In this document: one piece after another, positions 1 through 11,255 of the stretch
How the letters are laid out: every line of letters starts with the position of its first letter
Position numbering within the stretch: position 1 is the first letter of the stretch
Source: Orychophragmus violaceus
Lineage: Eukaryota; Streptophyta; Magnoliopsida; Brassicales; Brassicaceae
Assembly (NCBI GenBank): GCA_030180135.1
Contig: CM058237.1
Span: forward strand, 108,515,904 to 108,579,903
Length of the DNA stretch: 64,000 bases
Direction: 5' to 3'
Notes under the pieces: generated by a model
Databases searched by the model: none
What the model was told of the DNA's origin: nothing
Seen by the model: the letters and a program-made list of their open reading frames with translations, nothing else
Translations under genes and position numbers: made by a program

Positions 1-1
1 C

Positions 2-3000
2 CAGACAATTGGAGCCCGACTGGACCGTTTGGAGCGTCCCGGCGATCATCAGCGTCGGCCGGAAGATCAGCAACCTCGGCCCGGTGCCTTTCAGCCTCGG
101 CCAGGAGAGCGTCCACACGGACCAGAGGCCCCACGTCCTCAGAACTACCAGCAACGTCGGCCAGACCAGCACCATGGACGAGTTGAGCGACCCGGACGCT
201 TCCAGGACGTCCGACTGGACGACTTGGATGATGATACGGACGAGTTTGAGGAAGGACACCCTTGGCCTCGACAACCATATCAGCGTGACCCTATTCACAG
301 AGGACGCATACGAGAACAAGAGGTACCTCGTCCCTATCCTAATGATATCAAACTAAAGCCTCCTACCTTTGCAGGAAAAGTGGACCCGGAGGGATATCTA
401 GACTGGGAGCGGAGGATGGAGCACATCTTCGACCATTACGGATATCCCGAAGCCAGGAAGATATCTTTAGCAGTGGCCCAGTTCACAGGACATGCACTAT
501 CATGGTGGGATAGGGATGCCGCGGAGCGAAGGCGCCATCGGTACGAACCGATCGCTACGTGGACTGACATGAAGTTCCAGTTAAGGCGAAGGTATGTTCC
601 TGCCCATTTCCATAGAGATTTGCAGAAACGTTTTCGTAAGTTGATGCAGGGAATTAAGACGGTTGAAGAGTATTTCGAGGAGTTCGAGCAATTGCGGAAT
701 AGGCTTGAGCTCGACGATTCAGAAGAGACTCTGATGGCCCAGTTCGTGGATGGACTGAACGAGAGGATCGCTAGAAAGGTAGAAATTCACCCTTATCACG
801 ATATGCCCGAGTTGTTGCACTTGTGTATACAGGTTGAGCATCATAACAAGCGAAAGTCCGCAACCACGACCCGGCCTAGGACCAACACGCCTTGGACTGC
901 ACCAGCTCCACGTCCCGTTGACAAAGGTAAGTCGGTTGAGGTCGAGTCTCGGTTCAAGAAGCCGACCATTGAGACGTCTAAGCCCAACCGACCAGACTCA
1001 GGTAAGATTACTAGTACGTCCCGTTCAAGAGATATCACATGTTTTAAGTGTCAGGGTAAAGGACATATGTCTCGAGACTGCCCAAACCGGAGAGTCATGA
1101 TCTTGAACGAAGCCGGCGAGTACGAGTCTCAGGATGAACAGGAGGATGAAGACATGGAGGAACTTGACACAGGGACGCCCATAGAGTATCCTGACTCTGG
1201 AGAGCTATTAGTGATCAGGAGAGCTCTCAGTGCGCTTGTTGATCCCGAGACGGTTCAACGCGAGAACATCTTCCACACTCGCTGTACCGTGAACAGCAAG
1301 GTATGTAGTCTTATTATTGATGGTGGTTCTTGTACTAACGTGGCCAGCAGGAACATGGTTGATAAGCTCGGTCTGCAAGTGACTAAGCACCCGCGACCGT
1401 ACCGACTTCGTTGGCTGAACGATGACACGGAGATCCGGATCGCAGATCAAGTAACTGTACCTTTCAGCATTGGGCGATATCACGATCAGGTAGTATGCGA
1501 TGTGGTTCCTATGCAGGTTGGACACTTATTGCTCGGCCGACCATGGCAGTTCGATAAGGAGTCCTTGCACAACGGGCGGACCAATCACTACTCGTTCATG
1601 CACGACAAGCGAAAGTATCAGCTCGCGCCCCTTACACCGCAGGAAGTGCATGAGATGCAACTACACCTTGCCAAGGATAAGAAGAACCGTAAGACCAATT
1701 TAATTATCTCTTCACATTCTGTTTCTAGAGCCATTGATCAGAACACGCAGGTGCTACTAATGGTCTTCAGGGAGGCTTTACATTCGTGTTCAGACGATGT
1801 TGAGCTTCCCCGGGAAGTTGTTTCTTTGTTGGACAGGTTTAAGGATGTCTTTCCGGACGAGATACCAGCCGGCCTACCGCCCATACGAGGCATTGAGCAT
1901 CAGATCGATCTCGTGCCAGGAGCGGCTCTGCCCAACCGACCCGCATATAGGGTGAATCCGACCGAGGCCAAGGAGCTGGAGAAACAAGTACATGACCTCA
2001 TGTCCAAGGGTTACATTCGCGAGAGTCTCAGCCCGTGTGCGGTACCAGTCTTGTTGGTTCCTAAGAAAGACGGGACTTGGAGGATGTGTGTCGACTGTCG
2101 GGCCATCAACAACATCACCATCAAGTACCGACATCCCATACCACGGCTGGACGATATGTTGGACGAGCTACACGGAGCGACCGTGTTCTCTAAGATCGAT
2201 CTACGCAGTGGGTACCACCAGGTTCGAATGAAGGAAGGCGACGAGTGGAAGACGGCTTTCAAGACTAAGCAGGGCCTTTACGAGTGGCTGGTCATGCCAT
2301 TTGGCCTTACCAATGCGCCTAGTACGTTTATGCGCCTCATGAACCAGGTCTTGAGGGCCTACATCAGTAAGTTTGTCGTTGTTTACTTCGATGATATTTT
2401 GATCTATAGTCGTTGTTTTGCTGACCATCTGGTGCACCTTGAGCAAGTAATAGATACTCTTCGAAAGGAGGGTCTTTATGCGAACCTCAAGAAGTGCACC
2501 TTCTGCACTGATAAGCTTGTCTTTTTAGGTTTTGTTGTGAGTTCGCAGGGCTTACAGGTTGACCAAGAAAAGATCAAAGCGATTGAGGAGTGGCCGACCC
2601 CGACCACGATCGGCCATGTCAGGAGTTTCCACGGTTTAGCCAGCTTCTATAGACGGTTTGTGAAAGATTTTAGCACGGTGGCCGCCCCACTTACAGCCGT
2701 GATCAAGAAGGACGTCCCGTTCAAATGGGGCCAATCGCAGGAGACCGCATTTCAGAAACTCAAGGATTTGTTAACCCATGCTCCTATTTTGGTTTTGCCT
2801 AATTTTGATAAGACGTTTGAGATTGAGTGTGATGCTTCAGGTTTAGGAATTGGAGCTGTTCTGACGCAAGGTGGGCGACCGGTCGCCTACTTCAGCGAGA
2901 AGTTGAGTGGAGCCACGCTCAACTATCCTACTTATGACAAGGAGTTGTACGCGTTGGTTAGATCCTTGGAGACTTGGCAGCATTACTTGCTGGCCAAGGA

Positions 3001-4822
3001 GTTTGTTATTCACACCGACCACGAGACGCTCAAGCATTTGAGAGGACAAACAAATCTGAAGAGGAGGCACGCTAAGTGGCTTGAGTTCGTGGAGACCTTT
3101 CCGTACATCATCAAGTACAAGAAGGGAAAGGAGAACGTGGTAGCTGATGCATTGTCCAGGAGATACACACTGATTAGCACCATGGAGGCCAAAGTTTTGG
3201 GGTTTGAACTTATTAAAGAAGATTATGATACTGACCCTGATTTTGGTGAAATTTTTCAGGAATGTAGCAAAGGACCGAAAGGAGTTTTCTACTTGCATAA
3301 CGGTTTCCTGTTCAGGGGGAAGCGGCTGTGCATTCCTCAGGGATCGATGAGGGAGCTCCTGATCCGAGAATCCCATGGAGGAGGACTGATGGGACACTTT
3401 GGCGTGGACAAGACACTGAGTGTCCTAGTAGAGCACTTCTATTGGCCACATCAGAAGCGAGACACGGAGCGTTTCTGCTCCAAGTGCATCACGTGCCTTA
3501 AGTCCAAGTCCAGGTCACATCCTCACGGTCTTTACTTACCTTTGCCTATACCTAACCGACCATGGGTCGATATTTCTATGGATTTTGTGCTTGGTTTGCC
3601 TAAGATCAGGAACAAGGATGCGATCTTCGTTGTGGTCGACCGGTTTTCAAAGATGGCTCACTTCATACCGTGTTCTAAGACGAATGATGCGACCCAGACA
3701 GCCGATCTCTTCTTCAAAGAAGTGGTCAGATTGCACGGACTGCCACGGACCATCGTCTCAGACCGTGACCCGACCTTCCTAGGTCACTTTTGGAGGACGT
3801 TGTGGAGGAAGCTTGGTACCAAGCTACTGTTCTCGACCACTTGTCATCCACAGACTGATGGACAGACCGAGGTCGTGAACCGGACTCTCTCAGCCCTCTT
3901 AAGGGCCACGGTTGGTAAAAATTTATCACATTGGTTGGATTGCATTCCTTTTGTTGAGTTTGCTTATAATGGTGCCAAACACTCTGCTACTAAGATGTCT
4001 CCTTTTGAGGTTGTTTATGGATTTAAGCCAGATACGCCACTTGATCTGAAGCCACTGCCAGCATTGGAGTTCATCAATCTTGATGGAGAGCGCAAGGCTG
4101 AGGCCGTCGCCAAGCTACACCAGACGGTTAAGGAGAACATCGAGAAGAGGACGGAGCAGTACAAGAAGCAAGCCGACAAACACAGGAAGGAGATTGACAT
4201 TAGGCCAGGCGACTGGGTTTGGGTTCACATGCGACCCGAACGGTTCAGAAACAAGAGAAAGTCCAAGCTTGCTCCACGAGGAGATGGACCATTCCGGGTC
4301 CTAAAAAAGATCAACGACAACGCCTACCAATTGGAACTCCCTGGTGAGATGAGCATATCGTCGAGTTTTAATGTTGCTGATTTGTCTCCTTATTGTGCAG
4401 GTGATACTGTTCTGAGGCCAGAACCTCTTCAAGAGGGAGGGAATGATGAGGACATCAGCTTGGCCGACACTGAGTTGGACGAACAAGATGGACCAGGCTC
4501 TACCAAGAAGCTTACCGACCTGTTCCCGACCATGCGAGATGTACCAAGGACGCGTTCGGGACAACGACAGATACAGGCCGAATTCAACAATGCCATGGAG
4601 CAGCTGATCTCGAGGACAAGCCTAGAAGACATCACGACCCAGCTAGGCCATCTCGACCAAGGACAACCTGTCCTGAACCAGTTGGCCCGGAGGATGATCC
4701 ATACCGAAGCTGACGGCCCATTTGAGCAGGCCACGCCCTGGCCCATACTCCGGACGCACGGACCGACCATGATCTTCTGCATCGAGTCAGACGATCCCTT
4801 GACCGGTCTACCTCTGGGATAA
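2..4822 (+). CDS. CRM-type Gag-Pol polyprotein, N-terminus cut by window edge
   Basis: One uninterrupted frame of about 1606 codons, open at the left edge (no ATG; the frame continues upstream through CAG ACA ATT at nt 2). Domains in order: proline/arginine-rich N-part; Retrotrans_gag region about nt 340-860; CCHC zinc knuckle CFKCQGKGHMSRDC at nt 1040; aspartic protease with IIDGGSCTNV, catalytic Asp at nt 1319 (DGGS instead of the usual DSGA); reverse transcriptase with YFDD at nt 2384-2395; RNase H with ECDASG near nt 2830; integrase with the HHCC zinc finger about nt 3370-3500 and D, D-35-E residues at nt 3581, 3761 and 3869. The C-terminal tail of about 126 codons lies inside the 3' LTR. 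There are no stops or frameshifts, so the visible part could be functional. It acts in the virus-like particle in reverse transcription and integration. No intron is needed here, unlike in E2 and E3. Confidence 0.93.
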   Translation, partial: QTIGARLDRLERPGDHQRRPEDQQPRPGAFQPRPGERPHGPEAPRPQNYQQRRPDQHHGRVERPGRFQDVRLDDLDDDTDEFEEGHPWPRQPYQRDPIHRGRIREQEVPRPYPNDIKLKPPTFAGKVDPEGYLDWERRMEHIFDHYGYPEARKISLAVAQFTGHALSWWDRDAAERRRHRYEPIATWTDMKFQLRRRYVPAHFHRDLQKRFRKLMQGIKTVEEYFEEFEQLRNRLELDDSEETLMAQFVDGLNERIARKVEIHPYHDMPELLHLCIQVEHHNKRKSATTTRPRTNTPWTAPAPRPVDKGKSVEVESRFKKPTIETSKPNRPDSGKITSTSRSRDITCFKCQGKGHMSRDCPNRRVMILNEAGEYESQDEQEDEDMEELDTGTPIEYPDSGELLVIRRALSALVDPETVQRENIFHTRCTVNSKVCSLIIDGGSCTNVASRNMVDKLGLQVTKHPRPYRLRWLNDDTEIRIADQVTVPFSIGRYHDQVVCDVVPMQVGHLLLGRPWQFDKESLHNGRTNHYSFMHDKRKYQLAPLTPQEVHEMQLHLAKDKKNRKTNLIISSHSVSRAIDQNTQVLLMVFREALHSCSDDVELPREVVSLLDRFKDVFPDEIPAGLPPIRGIEHQIDLVPGAALPNRPAYRVNPTEAKELEKQVHDLMSKGYIRESLSPCAVPVLLVPKKDGTWRMCVDCRAINNITIKYRHPIPRLDDMLDELHGATVFSKIDLRSGYHQVRMKEGDEWKTAFKTKQGLYEWLVMPFGLTNAPSTFMRLMNQVLRAYISKFVVVYFDDILIYSRCFADHLVHLEQVIDTLRKEGLYANLKKCTFCTDKLVFLGFVVSSQGLQVDQEKIKAIEEWPTPTTIGHVRSFHGLASFYRRFVKDFSTVAAPLTAVIKKDVPFKWGQSQETAFQKLKDLLTHAPILVLPNFDKTFEIECDASGLGIGAVLTQGGRPVAYFSEKLSGATLNYPTYDKELYALVRSLETWQHYLLAKEFVIHTDHETLKHLRGQTNLKRRHAKWLEFVETFPYIIKYKKGKENVVADALSRRYTLISTMEAKVLGFELIKEDYDTDPDFGEIFQECSKGPKGVFYLHNGFLFRGKRLCIPQGSMRELLIRESHGGGLMGHFGVDKTLSVLVEHFYWPHQKRDTERFCSKCITCLKSKSRSHPHGLYLPLPIPNRPWVDISMDFVLGLPKIRNKDAIFVVVDRFSKMAHFIPCSKTNDATQTADLFFKEVVRLHGLPRTIVSDRDPTFLGHFWRTLWRKLGTKLLFSTTCHPQTDGQTEVVNRTLSALLRATVGKNLSHWLDCIPFVEFAYNGAKHSATKMSPFEVVYGFKPDTPLDLKPLPALEFINLDGERKAEAVAKLHQTVKENIEKRTEQYKKQADKHRKEIDIRPGDWVWVHMRPERFRNKRKSKLAPRGDGPFRVLKKINDNAYQLELPGEMSISSSFNVADLSPYCAGDTVLRPEPLQEGGNDEDISLADTELDEQDGPGSTKKLTDLFPTMRDVPRTRSGQRQIQAEFNNAMEQLISRTSLEDITTQLGHLDQGQPVLNQLARRMIHTEADGPFEQATPWPILRTHGPTMIFCIESDDPLTGLPLG
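4430..4443 (+). other. Polypurine tract of E0
   Basis: A purine run (AAGAGGGAGGGAA) directly before the TGATG that starts the 3' LTR. It is the expected primer for plus-strand DNA synthesis. Here it lies within the polyprotein frame, as the pol frame runs on into the LTR. Confidence 0.8.
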
Positions 4823-5337
4823 AGATCATACTCTTTTTCCCTTGTGAAGTTTTGTCCCAGATGGGTTTTCTTCACAAGGTTTTTAACGAGGTGATCCGAG
4901 GCCCGTTCACTAGAGAGGCAGACCGGCCCTTCTTCTATTTCGACCGAGGAGTTTCTTTTTCCGTTCCGAGTTTATTTCTTTTGTCTTTTTTTCTTATAAT
5001 TTCGTGGCCCATGTTGCTGGCCCAAGTGTTTCAGTTGCAAGTTGTTTAAAACACTCCTTTCTTTGGTTTAATGAGAATTACGCAAGAATAAACTAAGAAA
5101 ACCCTAGTCGTTGGTGATTTCTTTCTCTCCTCAGCGTGGCTGCCCCTTTGGAGGATCGACATCTCTTGGTTTTTCTTGCTGCCCAGATTTCTTTTAGTGT
5201 TCTTACTGCTCTCTAGTTCCTAGATCATCACCAAACCATCCACTGACCAAGCTGAGAGTGCCTTCGGCCAGCAGCTTTGTCCCATCCATTCACCTCTCTC
5301 TCAGCCATCAACCACCACACCACTCCATCTCACATCA
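4444..5337 (+). repeat. 3' LTR of E0 (894 bp)
   Basis: Begins TGATGAGG after the polypurine tract and ends CACATCA where satellite sequence starts; the ends form the inverted pair TGATG/CATCA. The first 379 bp encode the C-terminal tail of the polyprotein (stop at 4820-4822). Downstream are a T-rich stretch with TATAAT near 4995 and an AATAAA at 5087-5092 that could serve as polyadenylation signal. The 5' LTR is outside the window, so LTR divergence cannot be measured. Confidence 0.8.
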
Positions 5338-8300
5338 GTTCATGTCCCGGGAAGGATCGGGTCGAGTTTTTTCGAAAGTACCACGACCAAAACCCCTCAT
5401 ATGGACAGTAAGGAGGTGTGGTGGAGGAAACGGGTGGAAAAAAAATGACGGGATATGATAAACTGATCGTGGACTGATCCTATGCACCGTGGGACAGTCG
5501 CGGTGCATGAAAAACCGAGTGTTCATGTCCCGGGAAGGATCGGGTCGAGTTTTTTCGAAAGTACCACGACCAAAACCCCTCATATGGATAGTAAGGAGGT
5601 GTGGTGGAGGAAACGTGTGAAAAAAAAATGACGGTATATGATAAACTGATCGTGGACTGATCCTATGCACCGTGGGACAGTCGCGGTGCATGAAAAACCA
5701 AGTGTTCATGTCCCAGGAAGGATCGGGTCGAGTTTTTTCGATAGTACCACGACTAAAACCCATCATATAGACAGTAAGGAGGTGTGGTGGAGGAAACAGG
5801 TGAAAAAAAATGACGGGATATGATAAACTGATCGTGGACTGATCCTATGCACCGTGGGAAAGTCGCGGTGCATGAAAAACCAAATGTTGATGGCCCGGGA
5901 AGAATCGTGTCGAGTTTTTTCGAAAGTACCACGACCAAAACCCCTCATATGGATGAAAAAAAATGATGGTATATGATAAACTGATCGTGGACTGAACCTA
6001 TGCACCGTGGGACAGTCGCGGTGCATGAAAAACCAAGTGTTCATGTCCCGGGAAGGATCGGGTCGAGTTTTTTCGAAAGTACCACGACCAAAACCCCTCA
6101 TATGGACAGTAAGGAGGTGTGGTGGAGGAAACGGGTGGAAAAAAAATGACGGGATATGATAAACTGATCGTGGACTGATCCTATGCACCGTGGGACAGTC
6201 GCGGTGCATGAAAAACCAAGTGTTCATGTCCCGGGAAGGATCGGGTCGAGTTTTTTCGAAAGTACCACGACCAAAACCCCTCATATGGACAGTAAGGAGG
6301 TGTGGTGGAGGAAACAGGTGAAAAAAAATGACGGTATATGATAAACTGATTGTGGACTGAGCCTATGCACCGTGGGACAGTCGCGGTGCATGAAAAAAAA
6401 AGTGTTCATGTCCCGGGAAGGATCGGGTCGAGTTTTTTCGAAAGTACCACGACCAAAACCCCTCATATAGACAGTAAGGAGGTGTGGTGGAGGAAACGGG
6501 TGAAAATAAAATGACGGGATATGATAAACTGATCGTGGACTGATCCTATGCACCGTGGGATAGTCGCGGTGCATGAAAAACCAAGTGTTCATGGCCCGGG
6601 AAGAACCGGGTCGAGTTTTTTCGAAAGTACCACGACCAAAACCCCTCATATGGACAGTAAGGAGGTGTGGTGGAGGAAACATGTGAAAAAATGACGGGAT
6701 AGGATAAACTGATCGTGGACTGATCCTATGCACCGTGGGACAGTCGCGGTGCATGAAAAACCAAGTGTTCATGTCCCGGGAAGGATCGGGTCGAGTTTTT
6801 TCGAAAGTACCATGACCAAAACCACTCATATAGACAGTAAGGAGGTGTGTTGGAGGAAACGGGTGAAAAAAAATGACGGGATATGATAAACTGATCGTGG
6901 ACTGATCCTATGCACCGTGGGACAGTCGCGGTGCATGAAAAACCAAATGTTCATGGCCCGGGAAGAACCGGGTCGAGTTTTTTCGAAAGTACCACGACCA
7001 AAACCCCTCATATGGACAGTAAGGAGGTGTGGTGGAGGAAACGGGTGAAAAACAAAATGACGGTATATGATAAACTGATCGTGGACTGATCCTATGCACC
7101 GTGGGACAGTCGCGGTGCATGAAAAACCAAGTGTTCATGTCCCAGGAAGGATCGTGTCGAGTTTTTTCGAAAGTACCACGACCAAAACCCCTCATTTAGA
7201 CAGTAAGGAGGTGTGGTGGAGGAAATGGGTGAAAAAAATGACGGGATAGGATAAACTGATGGTGGACTGATCCTATGCACCGTGGGACAGTCGCGGTGCA
7301 TGAAAAACCAAGTGTTCATGGCCCGGGAAGAATCGGGTCGAGTTTTTTCGAAAGTACCACGACCAAAAACCCTCATATGGACAGTAAGGAGGTGTGGTGG
7401 AGGAAACCGGTGAAAAAAAAATGACGGTATATGATAAACTGATCGTGGACTGATCCTATGCACCGTGGGACAGTCGCGGTGCATAAAAAACCAAGTGTTC
7501 ATGTCCCAGGAAGGATCGTGTCGAGTTTTTTCGAAACTACCACGCCCAAAACCCCTCATATAAACATTAAGGAGGTGTGGTGGTGGAAACGGGTGAAAAA
7601 AAAATGACGGATAGGATAAACTGATCGTGGACTGATCCTATGCATCGTGGGACAGTCGCGGTGCATGAAAAACCAAGTGTTCATGGCCCGGGAAGAATCG
7701 GGTCGTGTTTTTTCGAAAGTACCACGACCAAAACCCCTCATATGGACAGTAAGGAGGTGTGGTGGAGGAATTAGGTGGAAAAAAAATGAGGGTATATCAT
7801 AAACTGATCATGGACTGATCCTATGCACCGTGGGACAGTCGCGGTGCATGAAAAACCAAGTCTTCATGTCCCGGGAAGGATCGGGTCGAGTTTTTTCGAA
7901 AGTACCACGACCAAAACCCCTCATATAGACAGTAAGGAGGTGTGGTGGAGGAAACGGGTGAAAAAAAATGACGGGATATGATAAACTGATCGTGGACTGA
8001 TCCTATGCACCGTCGGACAGTCGCGGTGCATGAAAAAAAAAGTGTTCATGGCCCGGGAAGAATCGGGTCGAGTTTTTTCGAAAGTACCACGACCAAAACC
8101 CCTCATATGGACTGTAAGGAGGGTTAGTGGAGGAAACAGGTGAAAAAAAATGACGGTATATGACACACCGATCGTGGACTGATCCTATGCACCGTGGGAC
8201 AGTCGCGGTGCATGAAAAACCAAGTGTTCATGTCCCGGGAAGGATCGGGTCGAGTTTTTTCGAAAGTACCACGACCAAAACCCCTCATATGGACAGTAAG

Positions 8301-9195
8301 GAGGTGTGGTGGAGGAAACGGGTGAAAAAAAATGACGGTATATGATAAACTGATCGTGGACTGATCCTATGCACCGTGGGACAGTCGCGGTGCATGAAAA
8401 ACCAAGTGTTCATGGCCCGGGAAGAATCGGGTCGAGTTTTTTCGAAAGTGCCACGACCAAAACCCCTCATATGGACAATAAGGAGGTGTGGTGGAGGAAA
8501 CGGGTGAAAAAAAAATGACGGTATATGATAAACTGATCGTGGACTGATCCTATGCACCGTGGGACAGTCGAGGTGCATGAAAAACGAAGTGTTCATGTCC
8601 CGGGAAGGATCGGGTCGAGTTTTTTCGAAAGTACCACGACCAAAACCCATCATATAGACAGTAAGGAGGTGTGGTGGAGGAAACGGGTGAAAAAAAATGA
8701 CGGGATATGATAAACTGATCGTGGACCGATCCTATGCACCGTGGGAAAGTCGCGGTGCATGAAAAACCAAGTGTTCATGGCCCGGGAAGAATCGGGTCGA
8801 GTTTTTTCGAAAGTACCACGACCAAAACCCCTCATATGGACAGTAAGGAGGTGTGGTGGAGGAAACATGTGAAAAAAAAATGACGGGATAGGATAAACTG
8901 ATCGTGGACTGATCCTATGCACCGTGGGAAAGTCGCAGTGCATGAAAAACCAAGTGTTGATGGCCCGGGAAGAATCGGGTCGAGTTTTTTCGAAAGTACC
9001 ACGACCAAAACCCCTCATATGGACATTAAGGAGGTGTGGTGGAGGAAACGGGTGAAAAAAAAATGACGGGATAGGATAAACTGATCGTGGACTGATCCTA
9101 TGCACCGTGGGACAGTCGCGGTGCATGAAAAACCAAGTGTTCATGGCCCGGGAAGAATCGGGTCGAGTTTTTTCGAAAGTACCACGACCAAAACC
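5338..9195 (+). repeat. Satellite array S1, about 21 monomers of 182 bp
   Basis: Head-to-tail monomers, each with CCCGGGAAGGATCGGG, TTTTTTCGAAAGTACC, CTCATATGGACAGTAAGG, an A-tract of 6-9 before TGACGG, and ATGCACCG...CGGTGCATGA. From about 6400 on, two monomer types alternate: A (GTCCCGGGAAGGATC with CATATAGAC) and B (GGCCCGGGAAGAATC with CATATGGAC), a dimeric unit of about 365 bp. The monomer at 5889-6041 is short (about 153 bp) through an internal deletion. Very likely the centromeric or pericentromeric satellite of the species; no gene is supported here. Confidence 0.95.
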
Positions 9196-10139
9196 TGAAA
9201 CACCCCGACCCGGCCTTCCAAGGCCGCGGTCGATGCGTCCCATCGGTCAAGCCAAACCCCGGCTTGAACCTCCCGAAAACCCGTCCTATTTAAAATTTTC
9301 CCGAAGGAACAAGTATTCTTCGGATCTTCCTTTTGACTTACAGTCTTAGATCCTTCATACTTATTAATTACGCAGCGGAATACTACTTTAACCATTATAT
9401 CGTTCTTCTAAAGAACGATCCATCCGAGAACCTCTTAAACCCTTATTTAGTTTCCTTAAAACTCTTTCAAGGTTCCAATTACAACTTAACCATTCCAGCA
9501 ACCTAAGTCTTTTACTTAGATCATTTCATTCTCCTATTCAGCTCTAACCGTTCCTTAGAACAATAGAAGAGTACTCGAAATGTGTACCTTAGTCCTTTAG
9601 GTGAAGTCGGTGAGAAGCTAGCTCGATGTCCATCTCAGCTCAGCTCATTCGTTCGCCTAGTTCCTAGAACATACCTCCCTTGTACCAAGTCTTTCAACCA
9701 ACCATCCCCACATGACTAAGCACCAGAGAGGTCTTCTAGTTCCTTCCTTTGACCACCATTTGATCTCGCTCGTTCCTTTGCTCGTTTCCTGTTATTCTTT
9801 ACCGTCTTGTCTTAACCACGTTTGCTTAACCGATAAGTCCACTCGTCACGACACAATCTTGTCAGTTGGATGCTGGAACCAATCTAAAGTGAGGTATGAT
9901 CCATAGTCAGTTTACCCATCGCGCGGGTCCAACCCGTGGCCGGATCAGTCCTTTCGGTGTCCGATGAATTACCTCCTCAGCCTTCCTGGCCTTCGGTTAA
10001 TTCTAATCGTGACCCGACTCTCTCGACTGTCCTGCCTTCCTCCGCGACCCAACCATGCAATCGTCCCTCTACCGATCGCTCCTTGTCCCTTGGCCGCAAG
10101 ACATGTGTATTGACTACTCATCCACGTTCACGAAGATAT

Positions 10140-11130
10140 GCGTCCATTCACGCTTTGCGTTCATCCGTTCACGCTCTCTGCGTTCATCCGTTCACGCCTT
10201 GCGTTCGTCCGTTCACGCTCTCGTGCACCCGTGAATAGTCACAATCGTTCACGAAAAGTCGCGTCCGTTCACGAACAGTCACGTCCGTTCGTGAACAGTC
10301 ACGTCCGTCCCACGAACAGTCACGTCCGTCCCACGAACAGTCACGTTCGTCCGTGTACGACCCGCGGTCGTCCGTGTACGACCCGCGGTCGTCCGTGTAC
10401 GACCCGCGGTCATCCGTATCGTCCCGCGGACGTACGCGATCGACCCGCGATCGTCCGTATCGTCCCGCGGTGGTCCGTATCGTCCCGCGGACATACACGA
10501 TCGACCCGCGGTCGTCCGTATCGACCCGCGGACGTACGCACACAACCCGCGTTCATCCGTGAACATCCGCGTTCACCCGATCGACCCGCGTTCACGACTA
10601 ATCAACCCGCGTTCACGCCTGATCGACCCACGATCGTCCGGGAACATCCCGCGTGCGTCCGTGAAGGACCCGCGGTCTTCCGCGAACATCCCGCGTGCGT
10701 CCGTGAAGGACCCGCGGTCGTCCATAAACGGACACAACCGTCTGTGCCGGTTACGGTCGTCTGTCGCGACCCGCGGTCGTCCGTACGTGGCCCGCGGTCG
10801 TCTGGAAACGACCCGCCGTCGTCCGTGATCGTCCCACGGTCGTCCGTGAACGGACACGACTGTCCGTGAACAGACACGACCGTCCGTGAACGGTCACGGT
10901 CGTCCGTACGTGACCCGCGGTCGACCGGACACGACCCGCGGTCGTCCGTACACGACCCGCGTTCGCCCGAGCACCATCCGCGATCATCCGTGCACGTCCG
11001 CGTTCGTCCGTGGCGGTTACGGTCGTCCGTGGACGATCCGCTGTCGACCGTGTACGACCCGCGGTCGTCCGTGAACGACCCGCGGTCGACCGTGCGCGAC
11101 CCGCGGTCGTCCGTGAGCGACCCACGGACG
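10140..11130. repeat. CpG-rich minisatellite inside the E1 LTR
   Basis: About 1 kb of degenerate short repeats built on CGTCCGTGTACGACCCGCGG (about 21 bp; three near-perfect units at 10349-10411) and CACGAACAGTCACGTCCGT. Dense in CpG and in SacII-type CCGCGG sites. Long open frames on both strands (arginine/serine-rich) come from the repeat period and lack of A/T, not from coding. Confidence 0.85.
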
Positions 11131-11204
11131 GTTGCCCGGAAATTCTTCAATCTTCAATCCGATTTCTCCAGCACTTCTGGGCTTTAAACTCTTGTATTCC
11201 CAGC

Positions 11205-11255
11205 CTTGAATCCATCACAAAACCATCCCAAAACTCCCTTTAAACCGCTGGCCAT
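11205..11255 (-). pseudogene. Degenerate LTR exon 1 of E1
   Basis: At the place where E2, E3 and E4 have the 17-codon MAGE exon, E1 has an ATGGCC start, 17 open codons and a final AAG, but the residues no longer match and the next bases are GCTGGG instead of a GT donor. Probably a decayed copy of the Gag first exon; an element without pol would not need it. Confidence 0.4.

Larger units (their letters stand above)
1..5337 (+). mobile_element. E0: CRM-type Ty3/Gypsy chromovirus, 3' part (5' end outside window)
   Basis: The left part of an LTR retrotransposon in plus orientation: open gag-pol frame from the window edge, a polypurine tract, then a 3' LTR that ends directly against satellite DNA. 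The reverse transcriptase and RNase H regions carry the wording typical of plant CRM elements (YEWLVMPFGLTNAPSTF, VVVYFDDILIYS, SFHGLASFYRRF), which are known to insert preferentially in centromeres. Its insertion in a satellite agrees with that. The 5' LTR, primer site and the start of gag are not in the window, so the target duplication cannot be tested; the right-hand candidate is GTTCA at 5338-5342. The lineage assignment rests on remembered family motifs, not on a tree. Confidence 0.85.

Noticed and set aside
29..4822. Start of the E0 polyprotein at nt 29
   Set aside because: The codon is TTG and the frame is open to the left edge, so the true start is outside the window.
5338..9195. CRISPR-like array
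   Set aside because: Tandem monomers without unique spacers, in plant DNA.
10138..11150. Arginine/serine-rich frames of up to 243 codons on both strands in the E1 LTR
   Set aside because: Products of a CpG-rich minisatellite read in any frame; no conservation with other LTRs.
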